DNA of 64,000 nt, taken from NCBI RefSeq assembly GCF_900564155.1, contig NZ_LS999839.1:2663097-2727096 (forward strand), written 5' to 3'. Each line of letters starts with the position of its first letter. Within the stretch, counting starts at the first letter, position 1. Below are positions 36,892 to 44,440 of this stretch, one piece after another. The notes below the pieces were generated by a model. The model was not told where the DNA came from and made no database searches. It was given only the letters and a program-made list of their open reading frames with translations. Made by a program: the position numbers and the translations under genes. The stretch is from Pedobacter schmidteae (GTDB lineage Bacteria; Bacteroidota; Bacteroidia; Sphingobacteriales; Sphingobacteriaceae).

Positions 36892-37046
36892 TCATCCTGA
36901 ATTTATTTTGCTTCGCAGCTGCTGCATGGAAGGTTCTCGTTTAATCGACCGGATTAATGATACCGCATGACGAGATGGTTAAGTCGCGTTCCCGGCTTGA
37001 GGGCCAGGCCCTGCGCCATTACTTAATCGTTATGGCTAAATAAATT
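36892..37046. repeat. Dispersed repeat element, second copy, with GC-rich palindromic core
   Basis: The left end (36892-36908) matches 338-354 exactly over 17 bases. AATTTATTT at 36900-36908 is mirrored by AAATAAATT at 37038-37046, giving imperfect terminal inverted repeats about 150 bases apart. The interior has TTAAGT (36979-36984) against ACTTAA (37021-37026) and the perfect GC palindrome AGGGCCAGGCCCT (37000-37012). It fills most of the 212-base gap between the divergent pyrC and helicase genes. It encodes no protein and no tRNA fold was found. Confidence 0.6.
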
Positions 37047-37051
37047 TTGAC

Positions 37052-37059
37052 TATTTTTG
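37052..37059 (+). promoter_or_regulatory. -7 promoter box immediately before the DEAD-box gene
   Basis: TATTTTTG fits TAnnTTTG and ends only 4 bases before the ATG at 37064. Transcription would therefore start at or next to the start codon, giving a leaderless or nearly leaderless mRNA. The -33 position has only a weak TTATG match. Confidence 0.5.
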
Positions 37060-37063
37060 CAAA

Positions 37064-38386
37064 ATGGCCAAGAAATTTGAGGAGTTTAACCTTAACCGAC
37101 AAATCTTAAATGCTGTAGCCGATGCCGGATTTACCGAGGCAACGCCTATACAGGAAAAAGCAATTGCACCGGTTTTATCCGGACAGGATATTTTTGGAAT
37201 TGCGCAAACAGGAACCGGAAAAACGGCGGCCTATGTTTTGCCGATTTTAATGCAACTGAAATATGCTCAGGGAGACGCAGCAAGGGCACTGATTTTGGCA
37301 CCAACCCGGGAACTGGCCATGCAAATTGCCGAACATGTGAAATTATTTTCTACCTATACCGATTTGCGCTCTGTAGTAATATTCGGAGGTATAGGTCCTA
37401 AAACCCAAATTGAACAAATTAAAGCGGGCGTAGACATCATTATTGCTACACCGGGAAGATTTCTGGATATTTATCTGGCAGGCCATATCAATACCCAGTA
37501 TCTGAAATTCCTGGTATTGGACGAAGCAGATAAGATGATGGATATGGGGTTTATAGGTTCCATTCATCGCATTCTGGAAGTTGTTCCGCGTAAAAGACAA
37601 AATCTGTTGTTCTCGGCAACGATGAGTAACCTGGTACAAAAAATTGCCGGTGATTTCCTGAAAAATCCCACGATTATAGAGGTGGCAGAACAGGCTACAC
37701 CAGCAGCAACGGTAACGCAGGTGCTTTATGAAGTACCCAACTTTAAAACAAAAATTAACTTATTGCAGCATCTGCTGAAAAAAGATGAGGAATTTAAACG
37801 ACTGATCATTTTCTGCAAAACAAAAACAGTTGCCGATAATATATTCAGTTTTATTGTACGCCGTTTTGGCGAAGATGCAGTAAGGGTAATTCATGCCAAT
37901 AAAGGACAAAACACACGCATCAATTCTATCAATAGTTTTAAAGAAGGCAATATCAGGGTGTTGGTGGCTACAGATGTGGCATCAAGAGGTATTGATGTGT
38001 CGGAAGTAAGTCATGTCATCAATTTTGATGTACCTATTGTTATAGAAGATTATGTACATAGGATTGGCCGTACCGGACGTGCTTTTACCAAAGGTGATGC
38101 GTTGACTTTTAGTAGCCCGGGCGAGAAATATTACATTCAGAAAATAGAAAAACTCATCAGACAACAGATTCCTGTTGTACCTTTGCCGGAAGAAGTTTTT
38201 GTGGAAGAAACCCCTTATGCAGAGAAACAAGCTATTGCCCGGGCAATAGATGATCAGAAACGTAAGGAAGATCCTGATTTTAAAGGAGCTTTTCACGAGA
38301 AAAAACATGCGGCAGCAATAGCCGCGGCAGCCAGGAGCAAGACCAATAAACAACCGGCCTGGAAAAAGAAGAAGTTTAAAAAGTAA
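37064..38386 (+). CDS. DEAD-box ATP-dependent RNA helicase
   Basis: This 440-residue RhlE-like RNA helicase shows the Q motif (FNLNRQIL...ATPIQEKAI), motif I AQTGTGKT, Ia PTRELAMQI, II DEAD in VLDEADKMMDMGF, III SAT, V ATDVASRGID and VI HRIGRTGR. The two RecA-like domains span about residues 25-370. The last 70 residues are basic (ending KKKKFKK) and probably bind RNA. It unwinds short RNA duplexes in ribosome assembly or mRNA turnover. The start is supported by the -7 box just upstream. A 92-residue membrane protein gene follows 20 bases downstream. Confidence 0.92.
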   Translation: MAKKFEEFNLNRQILNAVADAGFTEATPIQEKAIAPVLSGQDIFGIAQTGTGKTAAYVLPILMQLKYAQGDAARALILAPTRELAMQIAEHVKLFSTYTDLRSVVIFGGIGPKTQIEQIKAGVDIIIATPGRFLDIYLAGHINTQYLKFLVLDEADKMMDMGFIGSIHRILEVVPRKRQNLLFSATMSNLVQKIAGDFLKNPTIIEVAEQATPAATVTQVLYEVPNFKTKINLLQHLLKKDEEFKRLIIFCKTKTVADNIFSFIVRRFGEDAVRVIHANKGQNTRINSINSFKEGNIRVLVATDVASRGIDVSEVSHVINFDVPIVIEDYVHRIGRTGRAFTKGDALTFSSPGEKYYIQKIEKLIRQQIPVVPLPEEVFVEETPYAEKQAIARAIDDQKRKEDPDFKGAFHEKKHAAAIAAAARSKTNKQPAWKKKKFKK

Positions 38387-38406
38387 TTTTCAAAAGCACA
38401 AAAGAA

Positions 38407-38685
38407 TTGAAAGTAAAGTTAACCCCCTTAAACATTGTATCTTCCATATGTGTGGTATTGGCGGCATGGCTGCTGCTGAAAAAGACACCAGCCGAATACA
38501 ACAGCCATGTTAACTTTACCGCTCTTTTTGTTGGATTTTGCCTGCTTACCGCAGTAATTGCTTTTGTTTCCGACCTTATTTTTAGAAAGTTTATTCCAAG
38601 TCTGAAAAAAATATGGATAATTGAGAGCGTGCTTATCGTTTTCATCGTCATTTTAATATTTATTATAAACGCTAGTAAAATTTGA
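38407..38685 (+). CDS. Small three-helix membrane protein, unknown
   Basis: This 92-residue protein has three hydrophobic segments (about residues 8-24, 37-56 and 69-88) and a lysine-rich loop FRKFIPSLKKIW. I do not recognise a family. The frame starts with TTG at 38407, 20 bases after the helicase stop, so it is probably read through from that gene. Coding character is supported by an intact frame with membrane-like composition and tight packing against neighbours. Confidence 0.6.
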   Translation: MKVKLTPLNIVSSICVVLAAWLLLKKTPAEYNSHVNFTALFVGFCLLTAVIAFVSDLIFRKFIPSLKKIWIIESVLIVFIVILIFIINASKI

Positions 38686-38738
38686 TGAGCGCCTGCTATC
38701 AAAGGCCTCATGCAACAACAAATAACAATAACAAACAA

Positions 38739-39074
38739 ATGAAACAAGCAGAAATCAAAATTACCGTTCAGTTGGACGACAAGAATGTGCCGGAAAATAT
38801 CATGTGGGAATCGACAGATGCAGAAACCAAAGAGCAGGTGCCGGTAAAATCGATGATGCTGGCCCTTTGGGACCACAACTATAAAAATTCTATGCGTATT
38901 GATCTTTGGACTAAAGATATGCCTGTAGATGAGATGAAACGCTTTTTTTACGAAACTTTGCAGACCATGGGCGATAGTTTTTTAAAAGCAACCGGCGAAA
39001 ACCTGATTGTTGAAGATTTGCGCGACTACTGTGCACATTTTGCTGATAAAATGGGTATTAACACCAAAGGATAA
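38739..39074 (+). CDS. gldC: Gliding motility protein GldC
   Basis: This 111-residue soluble protein has the GldC pattern: an N-terminal beta strand (AEIKITVQLDDKNVPENI), the central MLALWDHNYKNSMRIDLWTKDM and a helical end RFFYETLQTMGDSFLKAT. GldC is needed for normal gliding in Flavobacterium, but its biochemistry is unknown and it is retained in non-gliding relatives. The start was placed at the ATG at 38739, since the 19 codons upstream are low-complexity (NNNNKQ) and not conserved in style. It is followed 6 bases later by a membrane protein gene. Confidence 0.82.
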   Translation: MKQAEIKITVQLDDKNVPENIMWESTDAETKEQVPVKSMMLALWDHNYKNSMRIDLWTKDMPVDEMKRFFYETLQTMGDSFLKATGENLIVEDLRDYCAHFADKMGINTKG

Positions 39075-39080
39075 GCGACG

Positions 39081-39506
39081 ATGAGAACTCAGGGAATTGT
39101 AGGTGCCGTTTTGATGGCCATCGGTGGAATGTGTCCGCTGGTGCGTGTTCCGATTATGGGAAACTGGAATTATTTTGATCTTGACCGCACTTTGGCCATC
39201 ACTTTTTACGTATTGGTTATTGTAGGCCTGATTGGTGCGTTTGGAGAAAAGTCGAAACTCATTAAGTTTGCCGGCTGGGGAGGCATCGTTTTGGTGGCCA
39301 TTACATTGGCCGGCGTGTATTTTAAAGCGCATGATTCATTTGGCTTTTTACACTTTAAAAAAGTGGTGAATTTTGCTGCCGGACTGGTAAAATATAAATG
39401 GGGATGGTATGTAATTGCTGCCGGAACTTTTTTAATGATTACAGTGAGGAAACCAAAGCCACAGGTTCTGGTACAAACTCCCGGACAGGGAACGCTGGCG
39501 GCTTAA
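39081..39506 (+). CDS. Four-helix membrane protein, unknown
   Basis: This 141-residue protein has four hydrophobic segments (about residues 6-22, 38-55, 62-82 and 104-124) and a proline/glutamine-rich tail. It begins 6 bases after gldC and is surely co-transcribed with it. No domain is recognised; the pattern resembles uncharacterised small Bacteroidota membrane proteins. It is convergent with the DUF421 gene, 9 bases away. Confidence 0.65.
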   Translation: MRTQGIVGAVLMAIGGMCPLVRVPIMGNWNYFDLDRTLAITFYVLVIVGLIGAFGEKSKLIKFAGWGGIVLVAITLAGVYFKAHDSFGFLHFKKVVNFAAGLVKYKWGWYVIAAGTFLMITVRKPKPQVLVQTPGQGTLAA

Positions 39507-39515
39507 TCCGCTAAG

Positions 39516-40031
39516 CTAATTCAGATCGCCAAGTGTTTTGTGTTTTCTTTTACGCTTATACTGGCTCTGTTTCAGTTTTTCATCTCCACTGATGATGCTG
39601 ATATTTCCATCCGCTTCCATAACGGCGAGTTTTACATCTTTGTATTTCTCTACACCATGTTCGCGGATGGCCTCTCTTAATTCTTCATTGGTAATCCCTA
39701 GTTTGCTGAGCATGGCAAAATCAAGGTTCCCGTTATGAATCAGTATTTCGGGTTTCTCGGTTAGCAGATCCCGGATTTTTTTGCTTTTGAACATTACCTT
39801 TTTGAGGAGGTAATTGAGTGCAAATAATACAGCGGCGGCAACCAGGCCTCCTATAAGGCTGGTGTTGCTACCCACCATTGCATTTTGTACGGCGTTACTG
39901 ATGAGTAGGATTAAGACCACATCGGAGGTATTTAACTGCGAAAGCTCTTTTTTTCCGGTCAACCGGATAGCGACTAGCATGAAGGTATATACGGCCAGAC
40001 TTCTAAGTGTAATATCAAGGTATGCATTCAT
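39516..40031 (-). CDS. DUF421/YetF-family membrane protein
   Basis: This 171-residue protein has three N-terminal membrane helices (about residues 10-85) followed by a cytoplasmic DUF421 domain. Visible family features are ARITGKKELSQLNTSDVVLILLI-like residues near 22-45 (GKKELSQLNTSD), GSNTSLIGGLVAA, and LLTEKPEILIHNGN introducing the soluble part. YetF-type proteins are linked to spore or stress membranes in Bacillus, but function in Bacteroidota is unknown. It is single, convergent with the plus-strand gene before it and divergent from the lyase gene after it. Confidence 0.85.
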   Translation of the reverse strand: MNAYLDITLRSLAVYTFMLVAIRLTGKKELSQLNTSDVVLILLISNAVQNAMVGSNTSLIGGLVAAAVLFALNYLLKKVMFKSKKIRDLLTEKPEILIHNGNLDFAMLSKLGITNEELREAIREHGVEKYKDVKLAVMEADGNISIISGDEKLKQSQYKRKRKHKTLGDLN

Positions 40032-40146
40032 TTTTTTAAAAATATCGTGCTTTTTCTTTTGCCATTATTATACAATAATAGGAATATTTAGCTTACAATA
40101 TATAAACATAGAAAAGCTAACTTGATCAACTTATTGGAACCCCAGA

Positions 40147-41562
40147 ATGATGTTTTTAAATACAACCAAACAAAGAAGAAAACTGACCACAACTGTTGGT
40201 GTTATTTTTTTATGCTTATGGCTAAGTAATCCGCAAGCGGGTTTTGCTAAGACGATTACGGTAGCCTCGCTGGCTGAATTGCAGACCGCCATTAACAATG
40301 CGGCAGCCGGTGATGAGATTTTACTGAAAAACGGTGTTTATACCAGTACTGATAATATAGTGGTCAAAAGAAGCGGGACAGCGGCAAAACCCATTGTTAT
40401 AGCTGCTCAGACTATAGGCGGGGCCGAAATAACAGGAACAGGTGGGTTGAGTATTCAAAGCCCATCTGCTTATATTATTGTGCGCGGATTTAAGTTTACC
40501 AATGCTTCCAATAAAAATGAAATAGCTGCAGGTAGTACTTTTTGTCAGTGGACCAGAAATATTTTTGAGACACAGGGCGAGGGCAACTATTTATCTATTA
40601 TCGGAAACGACCATCAGGTTGACCACAATACTTTTCAGAATAAACATAGTTTGGGAAAATTTATAGGCGTAAGAGGTACAGGCAAACAGATTGCTGAACG
40701 TTTATGGATTCATCACAATTATTTTCATAACTTCTCCAAACAAACAGGAAATGGTGCCGAAGCGGTACAATTTGGCCTAAGCGGCTTTAGTCTTTCCTCA
40801 AGTAACAGCATTTTTGAGTACAATTTATTTGAAAATTGTGAGGGCGAAAATGAATTACTTTCTGTTAAATCTTCGGCCGTAACCATTCGTTACAATACCG
40901 TTAGAGATTGTAAGGCGCAGATGACCTTAAGGCATGGCAATTTTAATAAGGTGTATGGCAATTACTTTTTCAATACACCAGGCATAAGGATATTTGGTGA
41001 TGACCACCTCATTTACAGCAACTATTTTGAAAATTGCGATCCGGCCATAAACATTGGCAATGGTGGTGCTGAGGTGGCAGATGGAGCACCGCTTACTTCT
41101 CACGATCGTCCGGATAGGATTTTAATTGCCTTCAATACACTGGTAAACAATAAAAAGAATATCACTCTAAACCCGCGGACACCAATAGGATTGGGTGCTG
41201 TTGATGTGACTATTGCCAACAACCTGATACAGGGAGGGGAGGAAGCTGCTTTGATTAATGGCCCTTTCGCTAATCCCAAATGGGAAGGGAATGTAATTTA
41301 TAAAGTAAAAGGTCCGGGCAGTATTCCCGAAGGTGCTTTTAAGATTAAAGATCCTAAGTTGGTTCGTACAGCTAGCGGAGCATTTCATTTGCAAGGTGCA
41401 GATAAAGAGCTGAATGTTGCCGGGGCTTATCCTTCTGTTACAGTAGATATGGACGGACAAACCCGCAAAACTCCATTGCAGGTAGGCGCCGATCAGATTT
41501 CTAACGATCCTGTTGTCGCCGGGATTTTGACACCCGAATTAGTTGGATATAAAGCGAAATAG
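40147..41562 (+). CDS. Polysaccharide lyase family 6 protein (alginate lyase/chondroitinase B type)
   Basis: This 471-residue secreted protein has a signal peptide (hydrophobic residues ~16-34, cleavage near GFAKT) and a right-handed parallel beta-helix. The PL6 catalytic pair is visible: lysine in LLSVKSSAVTIRYN and arginine in MTLRHGNFNKVYGN, with the Ca-binding glutamates in the ENELLS segment. PL6 enzymes cut alginate or dermatan sulfate by beta-elimination; alginate is the commoner substrate in free-living Bacteroidota. It acts in the periplasm or outside. It stands alone, with no SusCD, PL7 or PL17 genes beside it. The start may be the first or second ATG. Confidence 0.87.
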   Translation: MMFLNTTKQRRKLTTTVGVIFLCLWLSNPQAGFAKTITVASLAELQTAINNAAAGDEILLKNGVYTSTDNIVVKRSGTAAKPIVIAAQTIGGAEITGTGGLSIQSPSAYIIVRGFKFTNASNKNEIAAGSTFCQWTRNIFETQGEGNYLSIIGNDHQVDHNTFQNKHSLGKFIGVRGTGKQIAERLWIHHNYFHNFSKQTGNGAEAVQFGLSGFSLSSSNSIFEYNLFENCEGENELLSVKSSAVTIRYNTVRDCKAQMTLRHGNFNKVYGNYFFNTPGIRIFGDDHLIYSNYFENCDPAINIGNGGAEVADGAPLTSHDRPDRILIAFNTLVNNKKNITLNPRTPIGLGAVDVTIANNLIQGGEEAALINGPFANPKWEGNVIYKVKGPGSIPEGAFKIKDPKLVRTASGAFHLQGADKELNVAGAYPSVTVDMDGQTRKTPLQVGADQISNDPVVAGILTPELVGYKAK

Positions 41563-41570
41563 TATCTTTG
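41563..41570 (+). promoter_or_regulatory. -7 promoter box upstream of ccmB
   Basis: TATCTTTG matches TAnnTTTG and begins right at the lyase stop codon, 7 bases before the ccmB ATG at 41578. A TTGG at 41543-41546 is the nearest -33 candidate. The position predicts a very short or absent leader and transcription separate from the lyase gene. Confidence 0.55.
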
Positions 41571-41577
41571 CGGCTGA

Positions 41578-42237
41578 ATGAATTTAGTAAGCCAGGTAAA
41601 ACATTTAATTAAAAAGGAATTGCTGCTGGAATGGCGCTCCAAGTATACCTTAAATGGTGTGCTTTTGTATGTGGTTTCTACCGTGTTTGTCTGTTTTTTA
41701 TCTTTTGTAAGCGCAGATAAGATTACCTTAAATGCATTGTTCTGGATTATTATGCTTTTTGCCTCCATAAATGCGGTGTCTAAAAGCTTTTTGCAGGAAA
41801 GCAGGGGGCGACAGCTTTATATTTATACCATTGCCAGCCCTATTGCATTGATCATTTCCAAAACCATCTACAATGTTTTGCTAATGCTATTGCTGACCGT
41901 AATTGCATTGGGTTTTTACATGCTGGTGTTTAACTATATGCCAGAGGATTTGCCCATGTATTTTCTGGCTACTGTGTTAGGCAGCCTTAGCTTTTCAACC
42001 ATCTTTACCATGGTATCGGCCATTGCCTCCAAAGCAGGTAACGGAGGGATGCTGATGGCGATCCTTAGCTTCCCGGTTATCATTCCGGTACTGGTGGTAT
42101 TGATCAAACTCACAAAAAATGCCATCGACGGGCTGGATAGGAGCGTAAGCTGGGATGAAGTTGGTATATTGCTGGTAATTAATGTATTGGTGATGGCGGT
42201 GTCTTTATTGCTGTTCCCTTATTTGTGGCGGGATTAA
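41578..42237 (+). CDS. ccmB: Haem exporter permease CcmB
   Basis: This 219-residue protein has six membrane helices and the CcmB pattern: an N-terminal KHLIKKELLLEWRSKYTLNG split across the first cytoplasmic segment, FLQESRGRQLYIYTIASP in the coupling region, and GSLSFSTIFTMVSAIASKAGNGG near helix 4. CcmB forms the CcmAB ABC module that releases holo-CcmE in system I cytochrome c maturation. The ATPase CcmA is not adjacent. ccmC, D, E and F lie 8.7-14 kb downstream beyond an unrelated insert. A -7 box lies directly upstream. Confidence 0.88.
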   Translation: MNLVSQVKHLIKKELLLEWRSKYTLNGVLLYVVSTVFVCFLSFVSADKITLNALFWIIMLFASINAVSKSFLQESRGRQLYIYTIASPIALIISKTIYNVLLMLLLTVIALGFYMLVFNYMPEDLPMYFLATVLGSLSFSTIFTMVSAIASKAGNGGMLMAILSFPVIIPVLVVLIKLTKNAIDGLDRSVSWDEVGILLVINVLVMAVSLLLFPYLWRD

Positions 42238-42246
42238 ATTTATACC

Positions 42247-42582
42247 ATGAACGAATACCTCTTCTCTTACGGTACATTGCAAAAAGATAAGGTGCAGTTG
42301 GAAACCTTTGGCCGGTTGTTAAAAGGTACACCAGACACCTTAATGGGCTACAAGCTTTCGACCATTAGGATTGTAGATGAAGATGTTCTGGCCAAAAGTG
42401 AACAGGAAATTCACCTGCTTGCCGTGCCATCCGAACTGGCTGCCGACCAGATTAACGGTGTTATTTTCGAGATTACCCACGATGAGCTGCTGGCAGCAGA
42501 TGGCTATGAAACAGAAACCTATAAAAGGGTCAAATTGCAGTTCGCATCCGGCAAAGAAGCCTGGATATACGTAACATCTTAA
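42247..42582 (+). CDS. Gamma-glutamylcyclotransferase-like (AIG2/GGCT fold) protein
   Basis: This 111-residue protein has the GGCT substrate loop YGTLQ (residues ~8-12) and the late glutamate in GYETETYKR, which matches the catalytic acid position of the family. GGCT-fold enzymes cyclise gamma-glutamyl groups to 5-oxoproline; small bacterial members have unproven substrates. It begins 9 bases after ccmB and is probably transcribed with it. Its stop codon abuts the convergent LytTR regulator gene with no gap. Confidence 0.83.
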   Translation: MNEYLFSYGTLQKDKVQLETFGRLLKGTPDTLMGYKLSTIRIVDEDVLAKSEQEIHLLAVPSELAADQINGVIFEITHDELLAADGYETETYKRVKLQFASGKEAWIYVTS

Positions 42583-43272
42583 TCAGGAAAAGAAACGGCT
42601 TAGGTTTCTTCTGTAGGTAATGCCTATGGGGATTTTCTCTTTATTCAGGATAATGTTGTCCCTTTCTACTTGTTCTATTTTTGCAAGGGCTACAATGTAG
42701 GATTTATGTACCCTTACAAAATGATCTTGCGGCAGCAAGCTTTCCAGTTGATTGGTGGTGATAGAAGCCAGATGGGACTTATCGGCGGTAAATATTTTTA
42801 CATAGTTGCCGTAACTCTGTGCGTACAGGATGTCGGCTGTGGATAACTCAATTACGTGGCTATCCACCTTTACAGCAATACTGTTGTTAGGCACGACTGG
42901 TTTCTCAACAGGGTCTAAAGCCAGAAAGCGCTCTATAGATTTGACAAATCTTGGGTAATAAATTGGCTTTAACAAATAATCTATCACACCATATTCATAA
43001 CTTTCCAGTGCAAACTCTGAATAGGCGGTGGTGAGGATAGTTCTGGGAATGCTTTTTAAGGTCTGCAACATTTCCAGTCCCGAGATTTCGGGCATATCGA
43101 TATCCAGAAACATCAGGTCTACCGTATTGTTGCGTAATACATTAAGGGTTTCTATCGCATTGTAGCACTGATGGGTAAGTTCCAGTTGCGGGTTTTGATT
43201 GATGTAGTTGACAAGCACATAATGTGCGGCTGGTTCGTCATCTACAATGATACATTTCTTTGGTACATTCAT
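42583..43272 (-). CDS. LytTR-family response regulator
   Basis: This 229-residue protein has an N-terminal receiver domain (residues 1-120) with the acidic pair in VDDEP, phosphoacceptor D57 (MFLDIDMP), a Thr-Thr at 81-82 and K102 in YLLKP. A C-terminal LytTR DNA-binding domain follows (about residues 130-229: ADILYAQSYGNYVKIFT and FVRVHKSYIVALAKI). Its start overlaps the histidine kinase stop by one base, so the pair is co-translated. The kinase gene is divergent from the tolC-RND-MFP operon, which makes efflux the likely target. An inverted repeat at 44338-44368 is a candidate operator. Confidence 0.93.
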   Translation of the reverse strand: MNVPKKCIIVDDEPAAHYVLVNYINQNPQLELTHQCYNAIETLNVLRNNTVDLMFLDIDMPEISGLEMLQTLKSIPRTILTTAYSEFALESYEYGVIDYLLKPIYYPRFVKSIERFLALDPVEKPVVPNNSIAVKVDSHVIELSTADILYAQSYGNYVKIFTADKSHLASITTNQLESLLPQDHFVRVHKSYIVALAKIEQVERDNIILNKEKIPIGITYRRNLSRFFS

Positions 43273-44288
43273 CAGCTCAGTTCTACTTTTAGGTTTACAT
43301 TGTATTCTGCCCCATCGGCAAAGCTATTCAGTTGATGCTTGTTCGGATATATGATTTTTAAGCTTTCTATGGTGTTTTTCAACCCGATTTTTGTAGAGAC
43401 TATTTTTTTCTTTTTCTCGGGGATTGAATTCCTGATTTGCAGGAAGAGCACACCTTTTTCAAGTTTGATATCTATTTTCACAAAGCAATGTTCTATAGCG
43501 CAGGTCCCGTGTTTGAATGCGTTTTCAATAAAAGTGATGAGCAACATCGGGGCAATCTTATAATTCCCATTATCTGTTTGGTAATTGTAATCAATTTTAC
43601 AGCGGTAGCCTACTCTCTCTCGTTCCAGTTCTACATAGCTGGAAATAAATTCAATTTCATCATCTATAGGAATAAATTCCTTGGTGTTGTTTTCTACCTG
43701 ATAGCGCAACAACTTGGAAACCTGCATAATCAATTCAGATGAGCGCTCGGGGTATTGCAGGCTAACCCCGTAAAGTGTATTGAAGGTGTTGAATAGAAAG
43801 TGGGGGTTGAGTTGTGCTCTTAAAACATTAAGCTGTGCCTGGTTGTGTAACAGCTCTTTACTGGTTTTCATTTTTTGCTCACGGTAATGTTCCAGAATTT
43901 GAATGGAGCCGAGGATACAGATCAATGTTCCTGCAAGTGTACCCAACTGAAAATGATAGGTTTTTTGATAAGAAGATTTATAAAGGAAACAATTTTTGTA
44001 GAGTATTTCGGTAGATACTTCAAACAAAAGAATGGAAAAAACCAATAACAGTATGGCGGTGAGCAGGAAATAGAGGTAAGGTTTATGTTCTTTGAGCAGA
44101 ATGGGCAATACAAAGAAACGATTGATTTGTGCGTGACCGTAGAGTATAAAAAAATAGACCGATCCGGTGAAAAAGCTTCGCCAGCCTGTGATGAAAATCC
44201 AATCGTTAACCGTAAATAGCAGGAAAGAGAAAATCAATATGAAAATCTCCTGCAACCATTTGCTATCTAATATACTTTTTGAAGCCAT
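43272..44288 (-). CDS. LytS-type membrane sensor histidine kinase
   Basis: This 338-residue kinase has four membrane helices (residues ~12-32, 41-58, 70-92 and 113-131), a short coiled linker and a His_kinase (PF06580-type) domain. H163 in RAQLNPHFLFNTFNTL is the phosphorylated histidine. The N-box is FIENAFKHG. The G-boxes are reduced, as in this family. No large periplasmic sensor domain exists, so the signal is probably membrane-borne or arises in the helices. It is encoded first, overlapping the LytTR regulator gene. Confidence 0.92.
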   Translation of the reverse strand: MASKSILDSKWLQEIFILIFSFLLFTVNDWIFITGWRSFFTGSVYFFILYGHAQINRFFVLPILLKEHKPYLYFLLTAILLLVFSILLFEVSTEILYKNCFLYKSSYQKTYHFQLGTLAGTLICILGSIQILEHYREQKMKTSKELLHNQAQLNVLRAQLNPHFLFNTFNTLYGVSLQYPERSSELIMQVSKLLRYQVENNTKEFIPIDDEIEFISSYVELERERVGYRCKIDYNYQTDNGNYKIAPMLLITFIENAFKHGTCAIEHCFVKIDIKLEKGVLFLQIRNSIPEKKKKIVSTKIGLKNTIESLKIIYPNKHQLNSFADGAEYNVNLKVELS

Positions 44289-44337
44289 CTTTATGTTAAA
44301 AAATACAAAGTAAGGATATAATCATGTAACATAGTTA

Positions 44338-44368
44338 TATAAATGACCAATTGAATTCGTCATTTATA
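44338..44368. promoter_or_regulatory. Inverted-repeat candidate operator in the kinase/tolC divergent region
   Basis: TATAAATGAC (44338-44347) is repeated as its exact reverse complement GTCATTTATA (44359-44368) with an 11-base spacer. The half-site centres are 21 bases apart, two turns of the helix. It sits about 46 bases upstream of the tolC -7 box and about 50 bases upstream of the kinase start, where a regulator could act on both promoters. No other feature explains it. Confidence 0.6.
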
Positions 44369-44393
44369 AGGTTCATTCATCATTTAAAGCATT

Positions 44394-44421
44394 TTTGTGC
44401 CCTGTTTTCGACTTAGTTTTG
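44394..44421 (+). promoter_or_regulatory. Promoter of the tolC-RND-MFP operon
   Basis: TAGTTTTG (44414-44421) matches the TAnnTTTG -7 box, and TTTG (44394-44397) is a -33 box with a 16-base spacer, slightly short of the usual 19-21. The ATG lies 19 bases downstream. A short spacer would fit a promoter that needs an activator. Confidence 0.5.
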
Positions 44422-44440
44422 GCTCAAACTAAAGAATCAG

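Noticed and set aside
36905..37045. Possible tRNA or structured ncRNA in the pyrC/helicase gap
   Set aside because: No cloverleaf with acceptor, anticodon and T-loop consensus could be formed; the pairing is better explained by the repeat element.
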